Shown: positions 8,307 to 19,493, numbered from the stretch's first letter. The stretch is DNA of 43,615 bases from Candidatus Altimarinota bacterium (GCA_024710565.1 JANJUN010000024.1:1-43615); one strand, 5' to 3'. A program made the numbers and translations. Notes: generated from the sequence alone by a model not told the origin.

Positions 8307-10736
8307 TTATTTTTGAGTTTCAACTTTAAAGATTTCTAAAATATCTCAAAGTTCAACTTTTACTGGTGTTTTTAATTTAATTCAACATTCAATAGGTCAT
8401 TCTAAATCAAGCACATCAATAATTCATGATTTCAAATTTTCTATTTTTCCCGTTCATAACAATTTGTCTTTTCTGATAATTCTTGCCTGAACTCCTTTTT
8501 GAATTTTTCCATCGGCTTTGAGTTTCAATCATAAAATCATAAACTCTTCCCCTTCATAGAATATTCCTCAAATAGTCGCTTCTCACAATACCGTCTCAAC
8601 TTCTTTTGGATCAAGCATTCCTGTAATAATTTTTTCAACTCTTTCTGTAATATGATAAATAACTTTCGATGCAATATATTCAATTTTTGTATCCTCAATA
8701 ATATTTCTCGTATTTCCAAGTAAATCAACATTAAACCCTATCAAAAGAGCAGAACTTCCTTGACACATAACAACATCCCCTTCAGTGATATTTCCTACTC
8801 AAGAATGAATAATAGTTACTTTTGTCTCATCGGTAGAAAGTTTTAATAACGCTCATTTTATAGCCTCTAAACTTCCATTCGTATCAGCTTTCACTACTAC
8901 CTTTAATTGTTTTAGATTTCCTGATTTAATTTTTAACATGATCATATCGATAGAAGAACTTGCTGCTGATTTTTTGGACGCCATAAGTTCTTTATATTCC
9001 AAAGCTTTTACTCTTGCTTTTTCAATATCAGAAACTACTTGTACGATATCTCCTCATTCACACACACTATCAAATCCCACCACAAGCACTGGAGTAGAAG
9101 GAAGTGCTTCATCAATATTTTTCCCCATATCACTTTTCATAACTTTCACTTTTCCATATGATCATTTACACACAATAGAGTCTCATTTTTTAAGTGTTCC
9201 TGTATTGATTAATACCGTAGAAACTGGTCCTAGTTTTGTATCAAGATGTGACTCTAAAATAGTTCCTACTGCTTGTCTATTTGGATTTGCTTGAAGTTGC
9301 TCCATTTCTGCAACCAAAAGAATAAGTTCTAAGAGTTGGTCTATTCCAGCTCCTGTTTTTGAAGACACTCCTACCATAGGCACATCTCCTCCCCAATCCT
9401 CAGGAAGAAGTCCATGACTCGATAATCATGACTTTACATTATCAATATTCGCTCACTCTTTATCTATTTTTGTTATAGCAACTACTATTTTTAATTCAGC
9501 CTCTCTAGCATGATTGATACTTTCTACCGTTTGTGGTTTTACTCACTCATCTGCAGCTACTACTAAGATAGCAATATCTGTTGATTTTGCTCACCTCGCT
9601 CTCATTATCGTAAAAGCCTCGTGTCCTGGAGTATCTAAAAATGTTATTTTTTGTCCATTATACTCTACTTGATACGCTCATATACTTTGTGTTATTCATC
9701 CAGCTTCCTTATCAGCTATTTTTGTTTTTCTTAAATAATCCAAAAGAGAAGTTTTCCCATGATCAACGTGCCCCATGATACTAATAATAGGAGCTCTTGG
9801 TATCAATAATGATCTATCATCTTCATTTAATAGTGTCGAAATATCCCCTGATAACATATCCTCTACTCCAAATCAAGCAGAAATATCTTTTTGTAATTTT
9901 ATATTAAATACATCTGAAATAATTGATGCTGTTTCATAATCTACTTTTGAGTTAATCGTAACCTTCATACCATTTTTCATAAACTCAGTGATGAGCTTCA
10001 TAAGTGGTACTCCTATTTTTTCAGAGAGTTCTTTTACTGATAATACATCCGGAATTACTACGGTTTCTCCAGTACGATCAGTTAGATTTTGAACCATGTC
10101 TTCTACGTTCTTCTCTTCTTTTTTTTGCGGTTTAATCTTATTTGATCTCGAAAAAGAAAAGTCATCTTCATCTAAAATAATATTTTTTGAATATTTTGAA
10201 CTTTTATCTTTTTTGAATTGTTTTTTTGGAACCTCTTCATCTTTCTTTTCTCAAAACACCTTTTGTTTTGGTTTCAAAGAAAATTTTACATCTTTCTTAG
10301 AAGTATCATCAAAAGGTTTTGATTGAACTGATGAGGTTTGTGTACTCGTAGAATAATTTCCAGCTTTAGGGGTGAATGGTTTTCTTTCTGAAGAACTTGC
10401 ATTATAATCCTTCTTTACTTCTTTAAAAGGTGCTTTTTTCTCTAAATCTTTATTTTCCTGTCATTTTTTAGTAAAGTACTCCTTTCTCATTTCTGGTTTC
10501 TTTACCATTTCTGATTTTTGAGATATTTCTTCAATTGGTTTTTTAAAAATTGGTTTTTTAGGTTCTTTTTTGATTTCTTTTTTCTCTTCGTGCTCTCCAC
10601 TATCTTTTTCAGTATCTTTTTTAGGCTTAATTTTTCCCTTGATGGTAATTTTTGGTTTTTTATCTAACAATTCTTGAGGAGATGATGGATTTTGATTTTG
10701 AGAATAGTAATCATCAACTATTTTTTTATCTGACAT
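8307..10736 (-). CDS. infB: Translation initiation factor IF-2
   Basis: 809 aa. The first 230 residues are a Lys/Glu-rich, low-complexity N-domain. An IF2-N segment ([21 protein letters not shown]) follows, then the GTPase domain with [15 protein letters not shown] and a G4 motif TKID. Domains II-IV bind fMet-tRNA and include [15 protein letters not shown] near the end. The G4 motif has Thr where E. coli has Asn (NKID). Many invariant glycines are TGA. Promoter at 10771-10798. Confidence 0.98.
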
Positions 10737-10770
10737 TCGCGTAGTAACTTAATAAATAAAAATTTCATAG

Positions 10771-10798
10771 ATAATAAGTTTTTTTTGTGTATTGTCAA
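10771..10798 (-). promoter_or_regulatory. Promoter of infB
   Basis: TTGACA (10793-10798) and TATTAT (10771-10776) on the minus strand, 16 bp apart. Confidence 0.75.
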
Positions 10799-10814
10799 AA
10801 AAAATAGGAAAAAC

Positions 10815-10842
10815 TTGTAAAATTTGAAAAAAATGTTATAAA
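10815..10842 (+). promoter_or_regulatory. Promoter of the Jag-like gene
   Basis: TTGTAA (10815-10820) and TATAAA (10837-10842), 16 bp apart, divergent from the infB promoter. Confidence 0.5.
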
Positions 10843-10873
10843 GACGATAAATTTAATTCTTAAATTATACCCT

Positions 10874-11371
10874 ATGAGTTGAGATGTGATAAAAGAAATA
10901 ACTTTAAATTTTTTCCAAAAGCTTTGTATCGAAATCGAAAATATTGAGATTGTTTCTGAGGCAGAAAATATCTATTATATCAAATTAAAAACTCCTGATT
11001 CTTGACTCCTTATTTGATACTCTGGGAAAACGCTTGAAGATATCAGAACAGTTCTAAAATCAATTATTGCTCAAAATTTAGAAAATAAACACCTCATCCT
11101 CCATGTGGAAATCAATGATTATTTGAGTAAAAAAGAAGACAAACTTCACGATTTTGTCATGAAAAAAATAGCAATAGTAAAAGCTTGAAAATGAGATGTC
11201 GTGCTTCCATTTTTCAATTCATACGAAAGAAAAAAAATTCATTCTTATGTGTGTGAACTCAATGACAGTGAAATTTTTACCAAAAGTGTCTGAGATGGAA
11301 ATGAAAGAAGACTTCATATTTGTAAAAAAAGTAAAAATATTACCATTGATATGGATGGTATTGATATTTAA
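10874..11371 (+). CDS. Jag/KhpB-like RNA-binding protein (KH + R3H domains), 165 aa
   Basis: Residues about 35-70 form a KH domain with the GxxG loop GYSG (LLIGYSGKTLEDIRTVLKSII). Residues about 110-150 form an R3H domain with the hallmark arginine and histidine (NSYERKKIHSYVCE). The C-terminus ends NITIDMDGIDI. The N-terminal Jag-N domain found in longer homologues is missing. Jag/KhpB proteins bind RNA and affect cell-envelope functions in Gram-positives; a similar role here is inference. It is the first of three plus-strand genes, with the others following after 17 and 89 bp. Confidence 0.88.
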
Positions 11372-11388
11372 TTAAATATTTGCCCACT

Positions 11389-12522
11389 ATGAAAGAAAGA
11401 TGAATCCAACTCTTGGTGTTTTTTATGATTTCGATTATTTTATGATGATTTTATTATATAAATAATGAAAATTATAAAAAAGTAAAAGAAATTCAATACA
11501 GTATTACCAAACACCCTGAATTACTTCCAGAAAAAGATATCGTATTGTACACCTCATTTGGTTTTTCCAACCTCAGAGCTGATATATATTGGCTTGAAAC
11601 TATCCAATATATTGGATGAAATGCTATTCACAGTGAATATAAAAAATACTTATATAGCATGTTAGATCTGATTACTGAGCTCAATCCTTTTTTTGAAAAA
11701 CCCTATATCATATGACAGCTTTTACTCCCATCTTATAATGAAAGATATGAAACCCTTTCTTGAGATGATCAAGAAGGAAACAAACTCCAAGCTGAAAAAA
11801 TTGGACTCAAAGGAATTGAGAATTTTTGTGATAAAGAAAAAATAAACCTGATTAAAAATGAGCCTAATTTAGAAAAAATATGGTCAGAAGAAAAATATAA
11901 AAATCCTTGTAAAACTCCGGATATTGCTTTTTGACAAGGTTTTTTATACTACTTCTATTTTAAAGATCCTCTTGCTTCTGCAAATTATTATAAAATAGCT
12001 TCGGCTCATGAGGACGCACTTGATTGAGCTCGTATCATGGCTGCTATTATGAGTGGGAAGTGAGGAGAAAGAGAAAAATCCCTTATGACCTTTTTAACCC
12101 TCGCAGCACAAGAGGAGAAAAATGAAGCCTGCAGTATTTTTTCTCAAGAACTCCAACAGATTAGTTATATCACTTTTTCACAAGGAGTTCCGCTCTCCTG
12201 AGAAGTAATAAAAAATATAGAAACTCTTAGAAAGCAACACTTTGTATTTGATGAAGAAGCTGAAAAACAAATTATTTCATGAAATAATTGTAACAACTAT
12301 ATCAATAAAGCTATTAGAGAATTAAATCTGGCATATTTAGAACAAGCCAATAAAGAATACTTCGACCAAAAAGGAAAAAATGCACAAAATGCAAAAGAAC
12401 TCTACCAAGAGTGATATATAGATTTTCTACCAACTGATTTTCAACAATACGAAGATTATGGTATTATTTACATATATAATACTGAAACTGGACATTTTGA
12501 TTATGAGATGGGAAACTATTAA
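11389..12522 (+). CDS. Membrane-anchored helical-repeat-like protein, 377 aa
   Basis: Not recognised. One N-terminal hydrophobic anchor (IQLLVFFMISIILGGFYYI, residues 6-24) follows a short basic segment, so the remainder is probably outside the membrane. The rest is mostly helical with TPR-like pairs, such as DPLASANYYKIASAHEDALDGA and TFLTLAAQEEKNEACSIF. Two cysteines (in ENFCDKE and YKNPCKTPD) could form a disulphide. The N-terminal half is rich in Tyr and aromatic residues. It is preceded by the Jag-like gene and followed by the secreted Fn3-like gene, suggesting an envelope or pilus-related module. That is inference from neighbours alone. Confidence 0.85.
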
Positions 12523-12611
12523 AGCAGAGTACTATTTGATATTCAAGGCATACTTGACTTGAAAAAAAAGTATGATATGATTTTTTCACTTTATATCTTA
12601 AATAATAGATT

Positions 12612-13337
12612 ATGAAATATTGAAAAAAAATCCTATGTTTTCTATGAATTACGCTATTTTCTATTGGGTTTGTAGGTGCTCAGTATGATAATGAAACTTT
12701 CAAAACAATACATAGTTCTGACCTCAACTTTCAAGCAAAAGTAGTAGATGGAGAAGTACAGATGTCTTGGGATGCCTTTACCCAAAATAAAGAATATGGA
12801 TTTTCATATTATAAAGTCGTTCGTTCTTTTGATAAAAATAATCCTTATTATCCTGAAGATGGATACATTAGTTATATTAGCGACATAAATACTACTTCCT
12901 ATACAGATAAGGATAGATACTCAAAAAAAGCATATTATAGAGTGTGTGCTATCGCTTATGACAAAGGAAAATACAGATTTTGTTCTGATGTAGTTTCAGT
13001 AACAAAAGGTGACTCTCAAGAAATAAAAAAATGAGAATCTCCTAAAAAAGATATTCCAAAAGATACTTCTTCAAAGAATATTCTGAATAAAAAAGTTCAA
13101 ACACAACTTGATAATATCTTTAATAAATACAAGAATAAAATAGAAAATAAATTTTCTCAAGACGAACAAAAAATAGAAATGGTAGACGCTATCATACAAG
13201 CACTCAGCAAACATAACGGATCAGAAAAACAAAAGCTTTATGTTAATTACCTTATAGAAAAATTTACTACCTATAAAAGTACTCTCTCTGAATGAATTGG
13301 AGAAATAGACTCACTTATCGAAAACTTATTAAAGTAA
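12612..13337 (+). CDS. Secreted protein with fibronectin-III-like domain, 241 aa
   Basis: The signal peptide is KKILCFLGITLFSIGFVGAQ with probable cleavage after VGA. Residues about 35-130 look like a fibronectin type III fold: VQMSWDAFTQNKEYGFSYYKVVRS, a TSYTDKD turn and AYYRVCAIAYDKGKYRFCSDVVSV, where Y-R-V is the usual Fn3 strand. The two cysteines in that segment could pair. A Lys-rich linker follows, then a helical C-terminal third rich in Lys, Glu and Asn. It may act as an adhesin or surface anchor for this presumed epibiont. The ATG at 12612 was chosen because the signal peptide starts there. Confidence 0.82.
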
Positions 13338-13385
13338 ATAATGAAAAAAAACTTCATCCTTTATGGGATGAAGTTTTTTTCATTA
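13338..13385 (+). terminator. Terminator after the Fn3-like gene
   Basis: Long stem AAAAAACTTCATCC/GGGATGAAGTTTTTT with a short loop, followed by T-rich sequence. Confidence 0.85.
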
Positions 13386-13453
13386 TTTTATGCGAATATA
13401 AAAGCATCCTGGTATCATATTTTTCCTTTCTTATAAAATTTGAATAAAAAAAT

Positions 13454-13482
13454 TTGACATTTATATAATTATGTGGTTTAAT
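13454..13482 (+). promoter_or_regulatory. Promoter of the structured RNA
   Basis: TTGACA (13454-13459) and TTTAAT (13477-13482), 17 bp apart. Confidence 0.6.
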
Positions 13483-13488
13483 ATATTT

Positions 13489-13746
13489 GTAATACTTATT
13501 GATGGTAGCAATACCGATAAATAAAAACAAACTCGTAAAACAAAAATAAAAATAATTAAAAAGTATAATAAAAACTCTTTAACTTATATGTGCCAAATAT
13601 AATTTGTACCTATAAGTTTGAAGCAAGGCTCCCAAATATCCTTGTAAAACACTTAGGAAAGATAGGTATTACATAAAAACATACGCTCTATACAATTCCG
13701 AAAGACAAATGCATTGGGGATAAAAGTATAGAGCACTTTTTTTTTG
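13489..13746 (+). ncRNA. Unassigned structured RNA, about 255 nt, upstream of tig
   Basis: This stretch between the Fn3-like gene and tig has no ORF but has a promoter ahead and a T9 run at its end. Visible helices: a hairpin with GNRA loop GCAA around 13500-13522; AACTTATATGTGC paired with GTACCTATAAGTT around 13579-13617 (one mismatch); CAAGG/CCTTG around 13625-13645; and a terminal stem GCTCTATAC/GTATAGAGC around 13685-13735 that ends in the T-run and looks like a terminator. No CCA end or TTCGA loop is present, arguing against tmRNA. The conserved boxes of RNase P RNA and the SRP RNA apical loop were not found. It could be a 6S-type RNA or a regulatory leader of tig. Confidence 0.55.
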
Positions 13747-13806
13747 TAATTTTTTAAAAAATACATATAATCTTGCCACTTATTTTATTTTAATTTTAGA
13801 TAACTT

Positions 13807-15102
13807 ATGAAATCGAGTATAAAAAAACTAGAAAAATCAATAATCGAACTGACGATTGAAGAAAGCAAAGAAAATATTGCAAAATATAGAAAAAAAGTAT
13901 TAACTGATTTAAGAAAAAACGCTGATATAAAAGGGTTTAGAAAAGGAAGTAATATTCCTGAAGACGTAATCATTAAACACTACTGAGAAGAAAGAATTTC
14001 AGCATTTATGGTAGATGAAGCTCTCAATAAAATTTACTCTCAAGCTTTAAAAGAAAATAATATTCTTCCTATTGCACAATGAGAAATTAAAGAAATAAAA
14101 TCTCAAGATCCTTTGGTGGTAGTGATGCATATTGAAGTATTTCCTGAAATTGAAGTAGATGCAAAATATAAAAAAATAAAACTTCCAAAAACTCATTTTG
14201 AAGTAAAAGATGAAGAAGTAGATCAAACACTCACAGAAATCCAAAAGAAATTTACCCGTTTTGAAGAAGCTTCTAGTGAATATGAAACAAAAATGGGTGA
14301 TAAAGTATATATCACAACTCAATGATATGATACGAAAGGAAATAAACTTGAAAATACAAATATGGAAAACTATCCTCTTGTACTCGGAAGTAATGTTCTT
14401 GTTCCTGGTTTTGAAGAAGGTTTAGTTGGAAAAAAATCTGGAGAGAAAGTAGAACTTGATATCTCTTTTCCAAAAGATTATCACAATGAAGATTTTAAAG
14501 GGAAAAAAACAAAATTTGAAGTAGAAATTGAAAAAATTGAATCTGCAAAAACTCCTGAATTTACTCCTGAATTTATTAAAGATCTCAGAGGAAAAGATTT
14601 AGATTTTAACTGATTTAAAGCGCTCATAAAAGAAGAACTTCTAGAAACAAAAGAAACAAATGCGAGACTACAAGATGAAAATACTCTTATTGAAGAATTA
14701 TTAAAATTTTCAAAAATAGATTTTGGTGAATCTTTATTAAAAAATCAAATAGGAAAAGTATACGAAGAAATTAAAAATAATATCGTTCAATCTGGTGCAA
14801 AAGTATGAGATTATATCGCATCTCTTGGATTAAGTGAAGAAGGATATATCGAAAGCAATGTAAAACCTATAGCGATAAGAAGACTACAAGCTGAACTTAT
14901 TCTTCATAAACTTGGAGAGTTAGAAAAAATAGAAACATCTCAAGAGGAAATAACTCAAGAAGTAGAAAAAATTATAGCAAGATTTGGAAGCGAAGAGGTT
15001 GTAAAAAGATTAAAAGAACTCTACATTCCTGGGACAAAATACTATGAAGAACTCAAACAAAGAATTACTTACAGAAAACTTATTGATAGTTTCTTTGAAT
15101 AA
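13807..15102 (+). CDS. tig: Trigger factor (ribosome-associated chaperone)
   Basis: 431 aa. The N-terminal ribosome-binding domain contains the signature GFRKG (KGFRKGSNIPEDVIIKHYGEE), which docks at the exit tunnel. A central FKBP-like PPIase domain (about 150-235) has LGSNVLVPGFEEGLVGKKSGEKVELDISFP. A long helical C-terminal domain provides the chaperone arms. Five glycines are TGA. Length is normal for the family (about 430). It is convergent with rplO, with a terminator between. Confidence 0.97.
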
Positions 15103-15108
15103 AACAAT

Positions 15109-15137
15109 AAAAAATCCGTCAAATTGACGGATTTTTT
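15109..15137 (+). terminator. Terminator of tig
   Basis: Stem AAAAAATCCGTC/GACGGATTTTTT with a 5-nt loop, directly after the stop. Its A/T symmetry lets it also serve the convergent rplO. Confidence 0.88.
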
Positions 15138-15182
15138 TAACACCTATGGGACAATAAAAAAACTTGATTTTCTCAAGTTTCC

Positions 15183-15638
15183 CTATACAAGTTCTACACT
15201 TCCTCAAGCTTTTGTGATTTTTTCTTGAGCTGAAGCTGATACTTTATCAATTTTTAAAGTGATTTTAGAAGAAATTTCTCCTTCACCTAAAACTTTTACT
15301 TTATAATTTCTGTTTCTTACGATTAAGTTGGTAAGTAACACGTCTTTTGTAATTTCAGTAATACCTTTTTGAGCTAATATTTCTAAATCTCAAAGATTTA
15401 CCACAGAATATTTGGTAGTAAATTTTGCATTAGAAAACCCTTTTAATTTTGGCATTCTTCTGAAAAGTGGAGTTTGTCCTCATTCAAACCAAGGTCCAAC
15501 ACCTCCTCAAGCTCTACAGTTTTGTCCATTTAATCATCTTCCACAATAGGTTCATTTTCCTGACCCGTTTCATCTTCAAAGTCTTTTAGATTTTTTTCTT
15601 GAACCAGCTTCAGATGCAATATTATTTAATGAAAACAT
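15183..15638 (-). CDS. rplO: Ribosomal protein uL15
   Basis: 151 aa. The Gly/Arg-rich N-terminus (RLGRGNGSGKGTYCGRG, then [25 protein letters not shown]) is the L15 extension into 23S rRNA. Many of these glycines are TGA. It is the last gene of the spc-type cluster. secY and adk, which usually follow, are absent. rpmD, which usually precedes it, is also absent, leaving rpsE 85 bp upstream. Confidence 0.97.
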
Positions 15639-15723
15639 AGTTTAATAATTAATAACTAATAACTAATAATTTAATGTTTCTGAAGAAAAATATATCCTCC
15701 AGGGCTCATTATTCATTATTTTT

Positions 15724-16203
15724 TTATTTAAAAGAAGTTAATGCTTTTAAGGTAGCTCTTGCATTATTGATAAGATTGGTAGAACCGTATCTTTTTCCAA
15801 GTACATCTTTATACCCAGCAACTGCTAAAACTTTTCTCATTGATCCTCCAGCAATAATTCATGTCCCTTCTGAAGCAGGATGAACCATTACTTTTGCTGA
15901 TTTAAATTTTGCTTCAATATTATATGGAACCGATCCATTTTCCATTTGCACTTTTACCATATTCTTTTTTGCATCAGATACAGCTTTGGCAATTGCATCA
16001 ACAACTTCCCAAGATTTTCCAGTTCAAAGTCCAACTTTTCCTTTTCCATCTCCAAGAACGATTACTGCTCTAAATCTCAGTTGTCTTCATCAAGAAGTAA
16101 CTCTTGTTACTCTATCGATAGCAAGAAGTTCTTCTTTAAACTCTTTTTCTTGTTTGAAGGCACCTGGTTTTTTGAAATTTTTTTCAGATTTTTCCTTACT
16201 CAT
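15724..16203 (-). CDS. rpsE: Ribosomal protein uS5
   Basis: 159 aa. The double-stranded-RNA-binding N-domain has [37 protein letters not shown], and the C-domain has [33 protein letters not shown] is used for several invariant glycines (SGG, GLGTG, EGTG). It ends soon after [10 protein letters not shown], as is common in reduced genomes. Confidence 0.98.
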
Positions 16204-16222
16204 AGATTGTTAAGTTTAAATA

Positions 16223-16564
16223 TTAAAATTTTAATCCAGCAGATCTTGCAGCATCAGCTAAAGCTTTTACTCTACCATGATATGCAAATCATCCTCTGTC
16301 AAATACTATTTCAGTAATATTGAGAGATTTTGCTTTTAAAGCTAATTCTTCACCAACTTTTTGAGCTTTTTGTGACTTAGTTCCATTATCGATTTTTAAA
16401 TCAGATGCTGCACATAAAGTGCTTCCAGTCACATCATCAATTAATTGAGCGTAGATATTAGAATTACTTCTATACACACTCAAACGAGGTCTTGAGCTAC
16501 TTCCAGAAATTTTTGCTCTAATTCTCTCTTGTCTTTGTAATCTTTTTACAAATTTTGCTAACAT
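16223..16564 (-). CDS. rplR: Ribosomal protein uL18
   Basis: 113 aa. [26 protein letters not shown] and the C-terminal [26 protein letters not shown] are the 5S-rRNA-binding signatures. The RGG motif includes a TGA glycine. It begins 106 bp after rplF and is separated from rpsE by 19 bp. Confidence 0.97.
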
Positions 16565-16669
16565 AACGTTAATTAAGTTAAAAATTATAAGTTAAAGTTA
16601 CTAGTCATAAGGATTTTTTATGAGCTTTACTCATGAAAATTTTCACTCATAACTTTTTAACTTTATATA

Positions 16670-17215
16670 TTATTTACCTGATTTTCAAGCTTTTCTTCTA
16701 ATATTTTCTCATACATACTTAATTCATTTTCCTTTGTAAGGTTCTGGTTTTTTCATAGCTCTAATTTTTGAAACATATTCTCAAAGGAGTTGTTTATCAG
16801 AAGAAGAAAAATGAATTGTATTTTTTAATTTTTCATCAGCTTTTGCGAGTACATTTTTTGGAACTTCTACTTCAACTTTATGAGAGTATCAAATACTCAA
16901 AATAAGTTTAGTTCATGAAACCTCCATTTTATATCATACTCCGTTAATTTCTAATGATTTTGTGTATCCTACTGATACTCCAACCACCATATTATTTATA
17001 TTTGCTCTCGTAGTTCCCCATAAAGCTTTTGATAACGGGTTTTCCAAATCTTTTGGAGTAACCGTTACTTTTCCATCTTCTACAGAAACTGATACAAGTT
17101 CATGTATTTCAGTTTTTAAAGTTCAAAGTGGTCCAGATACTTCAATCACATTATCAAGAATTTTAGCCTCAACTTTTGGAGCTAATACTACTGGCAATTT
17201 ACCAATTCTAGACAT
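16670..17215 (-). CDS. rplF: Ribosomal protein uL6
   Basis: 181 aa. It starts [13 protein letters not shown]. Its two homologous domains are visible, the second with [12 protein letters not shown]-like strands and the C-terminal [26 protein letters not shown], the 23S-binding end. About seven glycines are TGA, several in this C-terminal motif. Order rpsH-rplF-rplR-rpsE is standard. Confidence 0.98.
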
Positions 17216-17248
17216 AATATTATTTTTTTAGTATATAAAATCAATGTA

Positions 17249-17644
17249 TTAAAATATTTCACAAATAAGTTCCCCACCTACATTAAGAGTTCTTGCTTCA
17301 TATCAAGTAATTACTCATTTTGGAGTAGAAAGGATGTATATTCATTTTCAATTTCTTGATTTTTTAATATCCTTTGTTCAAACATAAATTCTTTGACCAG
17401 GTTTAGAAATTCTTTTAAATGTAGGAACATATAATGTTTGTCTTACATCGTTTAATGTAACTAGCAAAGCTTTCTTATTATTTCCTTCATCTACTTCCTC
17501 AAAATCAACAATGTATTTATTTTTCTTAAGAATCTTTAATAAATCTGATTTTAATTTAGAGTATGGTGACTTAACTTCTAGAATTCTTGCTAAATATGCA
17601 TTTCTAAGTCTTGTCAATAAATCTCCGATTGGATCTATTATCAT
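17249..17644 (-). CDS. rpsH: Ribosomal protein uS8
   Basis: 131 aa. The N-terminal MIIDPIGDLLTRLRNAYLAR and the C-terminal KGVITGYEARTLNVGGELICEIF are family signatures; the S/T-P-K-G-V-I/M-T segment contacts helix 21 of 16S rRNA. Five or so glycines are TGA, including the one after RIYV. In E. coli S8 represses the spc operon; no matching leader was identified here. Confidence 0.97.
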
Positions 17645-17680
17645 AATTATAAAACTTAATAAACTAAATTTAATTTTTTA

Positions 17681-17905
17681 CTACCAACTTGATTTTCTTA
17701 CTCATGGTAATTCTCAAGCATTTGCTTTTTCTCTCACACAAATTCTACACATATCAAATTTCCCCATGTATCATCTGGTTCTTCCACACACACTACACAT
17801 ATGAAAAACTTTTGTAGCAAACTTTGGTTTTCTTCAATCTGCAATAGCCCTTAAAAACTTAGTTTTTAATTTTTCAGCTTTTGCAATTTTTGATTTTCTT
17901 GCCAT
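17681..17905 (-). CDS. rpsN: Ribosomal protein uS14, zinc-binding form
   Basis: 74 aa. Two CxxC pairs ([24 protein letters not shown]) form a zinc knuckle. The C-terminus LPGVRKSSW is the S14 signature. The N-terminal half is basic and a little longer than the usual 61-aa type-Z form. Four glycines are TGA. Stop is TAG. Confidence 0.96.
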
Positions 17906-17931
17906 TATACTTTTATTAAAAAATTAAAAAA

Positions 17932-18471
17932 TTATTTAGAAAAAGGGAACCCTAACTCTTCTAAAAGTAATTTAGAAGCTTCTTTATTTCCAGTGTTAGT
18001 TTTAATTGTGATTTGAATTCCATGTGGTTTTACAACATCTAATTGAGGAACTTCTGGGAATATAGTGTGTTCTTTAATTCAAAAGTTATAATTTCATTCA
18101 GCATCAAAACTTTTTTTACTAATTCATCTGAAATCTTTTACTCTTGGTAAAACAATGTTTACTAATTTTTCTAAAAATGCATACATACTGTCACCTCTGA
18201 GAGTAACAGAAAGACCTACTGGCATTCATTCCCTTAATTTAAAGTTAGAAACCGCTTTTTTTGCAAGTCTTACTACCGGTTGTTGTCCTGAAATTAAAGC
18301 TAAATCTTGTTTTAAAGAAGAATAATCTTTATTTCCAGTTTTGATGTAGGTTCCAATTCACATATTCAAAACAACCTTTTCGATTTTTGGTGTTTGCATT
18401 ACATTTGACAACCCTAATTTTGTTTTCAAATTTGGAGCCACCTCATTAATATATTTATCTTTAATATACAT
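17932..18471 (-). CDS. rplE: Ribosomal protein uL5
   Basis: 179 aa. [41 protein letters not shown]-like residues and [25 protein letters not shown] identify L5, which links 5S rRNA to the central protuberance and contacts P-site tRNA. The length is standard. Several glycines in these motifs are TGA. Confidence 0.98.
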
Positions 18472-18492
18472 CTTTGATATATTTACAAAATA

Positions 18493-18837
18493 TTATTTTA
18501 TTATATAGTCTTTTGCTTCTCATCCTTTTACTTTTACAGCAACTTTTGAGAATCTATATTTTTTAGATCATGATTTGTCATTTATAGTAACGTATCATAC
18601 TCTGGTTGGTTTCGAAGTAAACGGACAAACAAGCATTACATTTGAAACATCCATAGCAGCTTCTTTTTTAACAGATTGCCCAGGAGTTGTTCCCATTTTT
18701 TTGTAATTTCTTGTAACCATATTAATTCCTTCAACCACAATTTTATTTGTTTTAGTTAAAACTTTCAGAACTTTTCATTCTTTTGATTTATCTTTTCCTG
18801 ATATAACTAAAACTTTATCATCTTTTCTAATTTTCAT
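18493..18837 (-). CDS. rplX: Ribosomal protein uL24
   Basis: 114 aa. The KOW motif DDKVLVISGKDKSKEGKVLKV is at the N-terminus and the VEGINMVTRNYKK segment follows. The C-terminal half is somewhat diverged but of normal length. It lies between rplN and rplE. Confidence 0.96.
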
Positions 18838-18856
18838 AAAATTTAATTATTTTAGG

Positions 18857-19225
18857 TTATAAAACTTCTGGAGCCATACTCACGATTTTTTGAAATCATT
18901 TTGTTTTTAATTCTCTGGCAACAGGACCAAAAATACGAGTTGCTTTTGGTTCTCCTTTATCATCAATTATAACACAAGCATTATCATCAAATCTTATAAA
19001 ACTTCCATCTGGTCTCGCAATTTCTTTTGCTGTTCTTACAATAATTGCTTTTACTACTTTTTTCTTTTTTACAGATCAGTTTGGATCAGCTTTTTTCACT
19101 GCTACTACAATTGTATCACCAATGGTAGCATATCTTCTATGAGATCATCCTAAAACTTTAATACATAAAACTTCTTTCGCTCAAGAATTATCAGCAACAA
19201 CCAATCTTGATTCAGTTTGTATCAT
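18857..19225 (-). CDS. rplN: Ribosomal protein uL14
   Basis: 122 aa, beginning [19 protein letters not shown], with the conserved [20 protein letters not shown] and ending [18 protein letters not shown]. The GDTI motif sits near the bridge to 16S helix 14. Length is exactly that of the bacterial family. Several glycines are TGA. Confidence 0.97.
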
Positions 19226-19249
19226 ATTATATTTCTTTAAATATTAAAT

Positions 19250-19471
19250 TTATACAACTACCTCCCATCTTTTTAATTTTGAAAGAGGTCTAGTTTCTTT
19301 AATAGTAACAACATCTCACTCATTGAATTTGTTTTCTTCATCATGAGCGTAGAATTTTTTTGTTACTTTAAATCTTTTTTTATATTTAGGGTGGTTTTTG
19401 TAAACTTGGGTAGTAACAACAATTGTTTTATCCATTTTACTACTCGACACGATACCTTTTTTTAATCTCAT
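19250..19471 (-). CDS. rpsQ: Ribosomal protein uS17
   Basis: 73 aa. MRLKKGIVSSSKMDKTIVV and HPKYKKRFKVTKKFYAHDEEN are the OB-fold signatures, followed by GDVVTIKETRPLSKLKRWEVV. The glycine of EGDVV is TGA. The protein binds 16S helix 11 and is an early assembler. Confidence 0.97.
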
Positions 19472-19493
19472 ATTTTAAAAATCTTAAAGAGTA

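Noticed and set aside
13489-13746. tmRNA, RNase P RNA or SRP RNA
   Set aside because: No CCA end or T-loop, no RNase P boxes, and no SRP apical loop were found.
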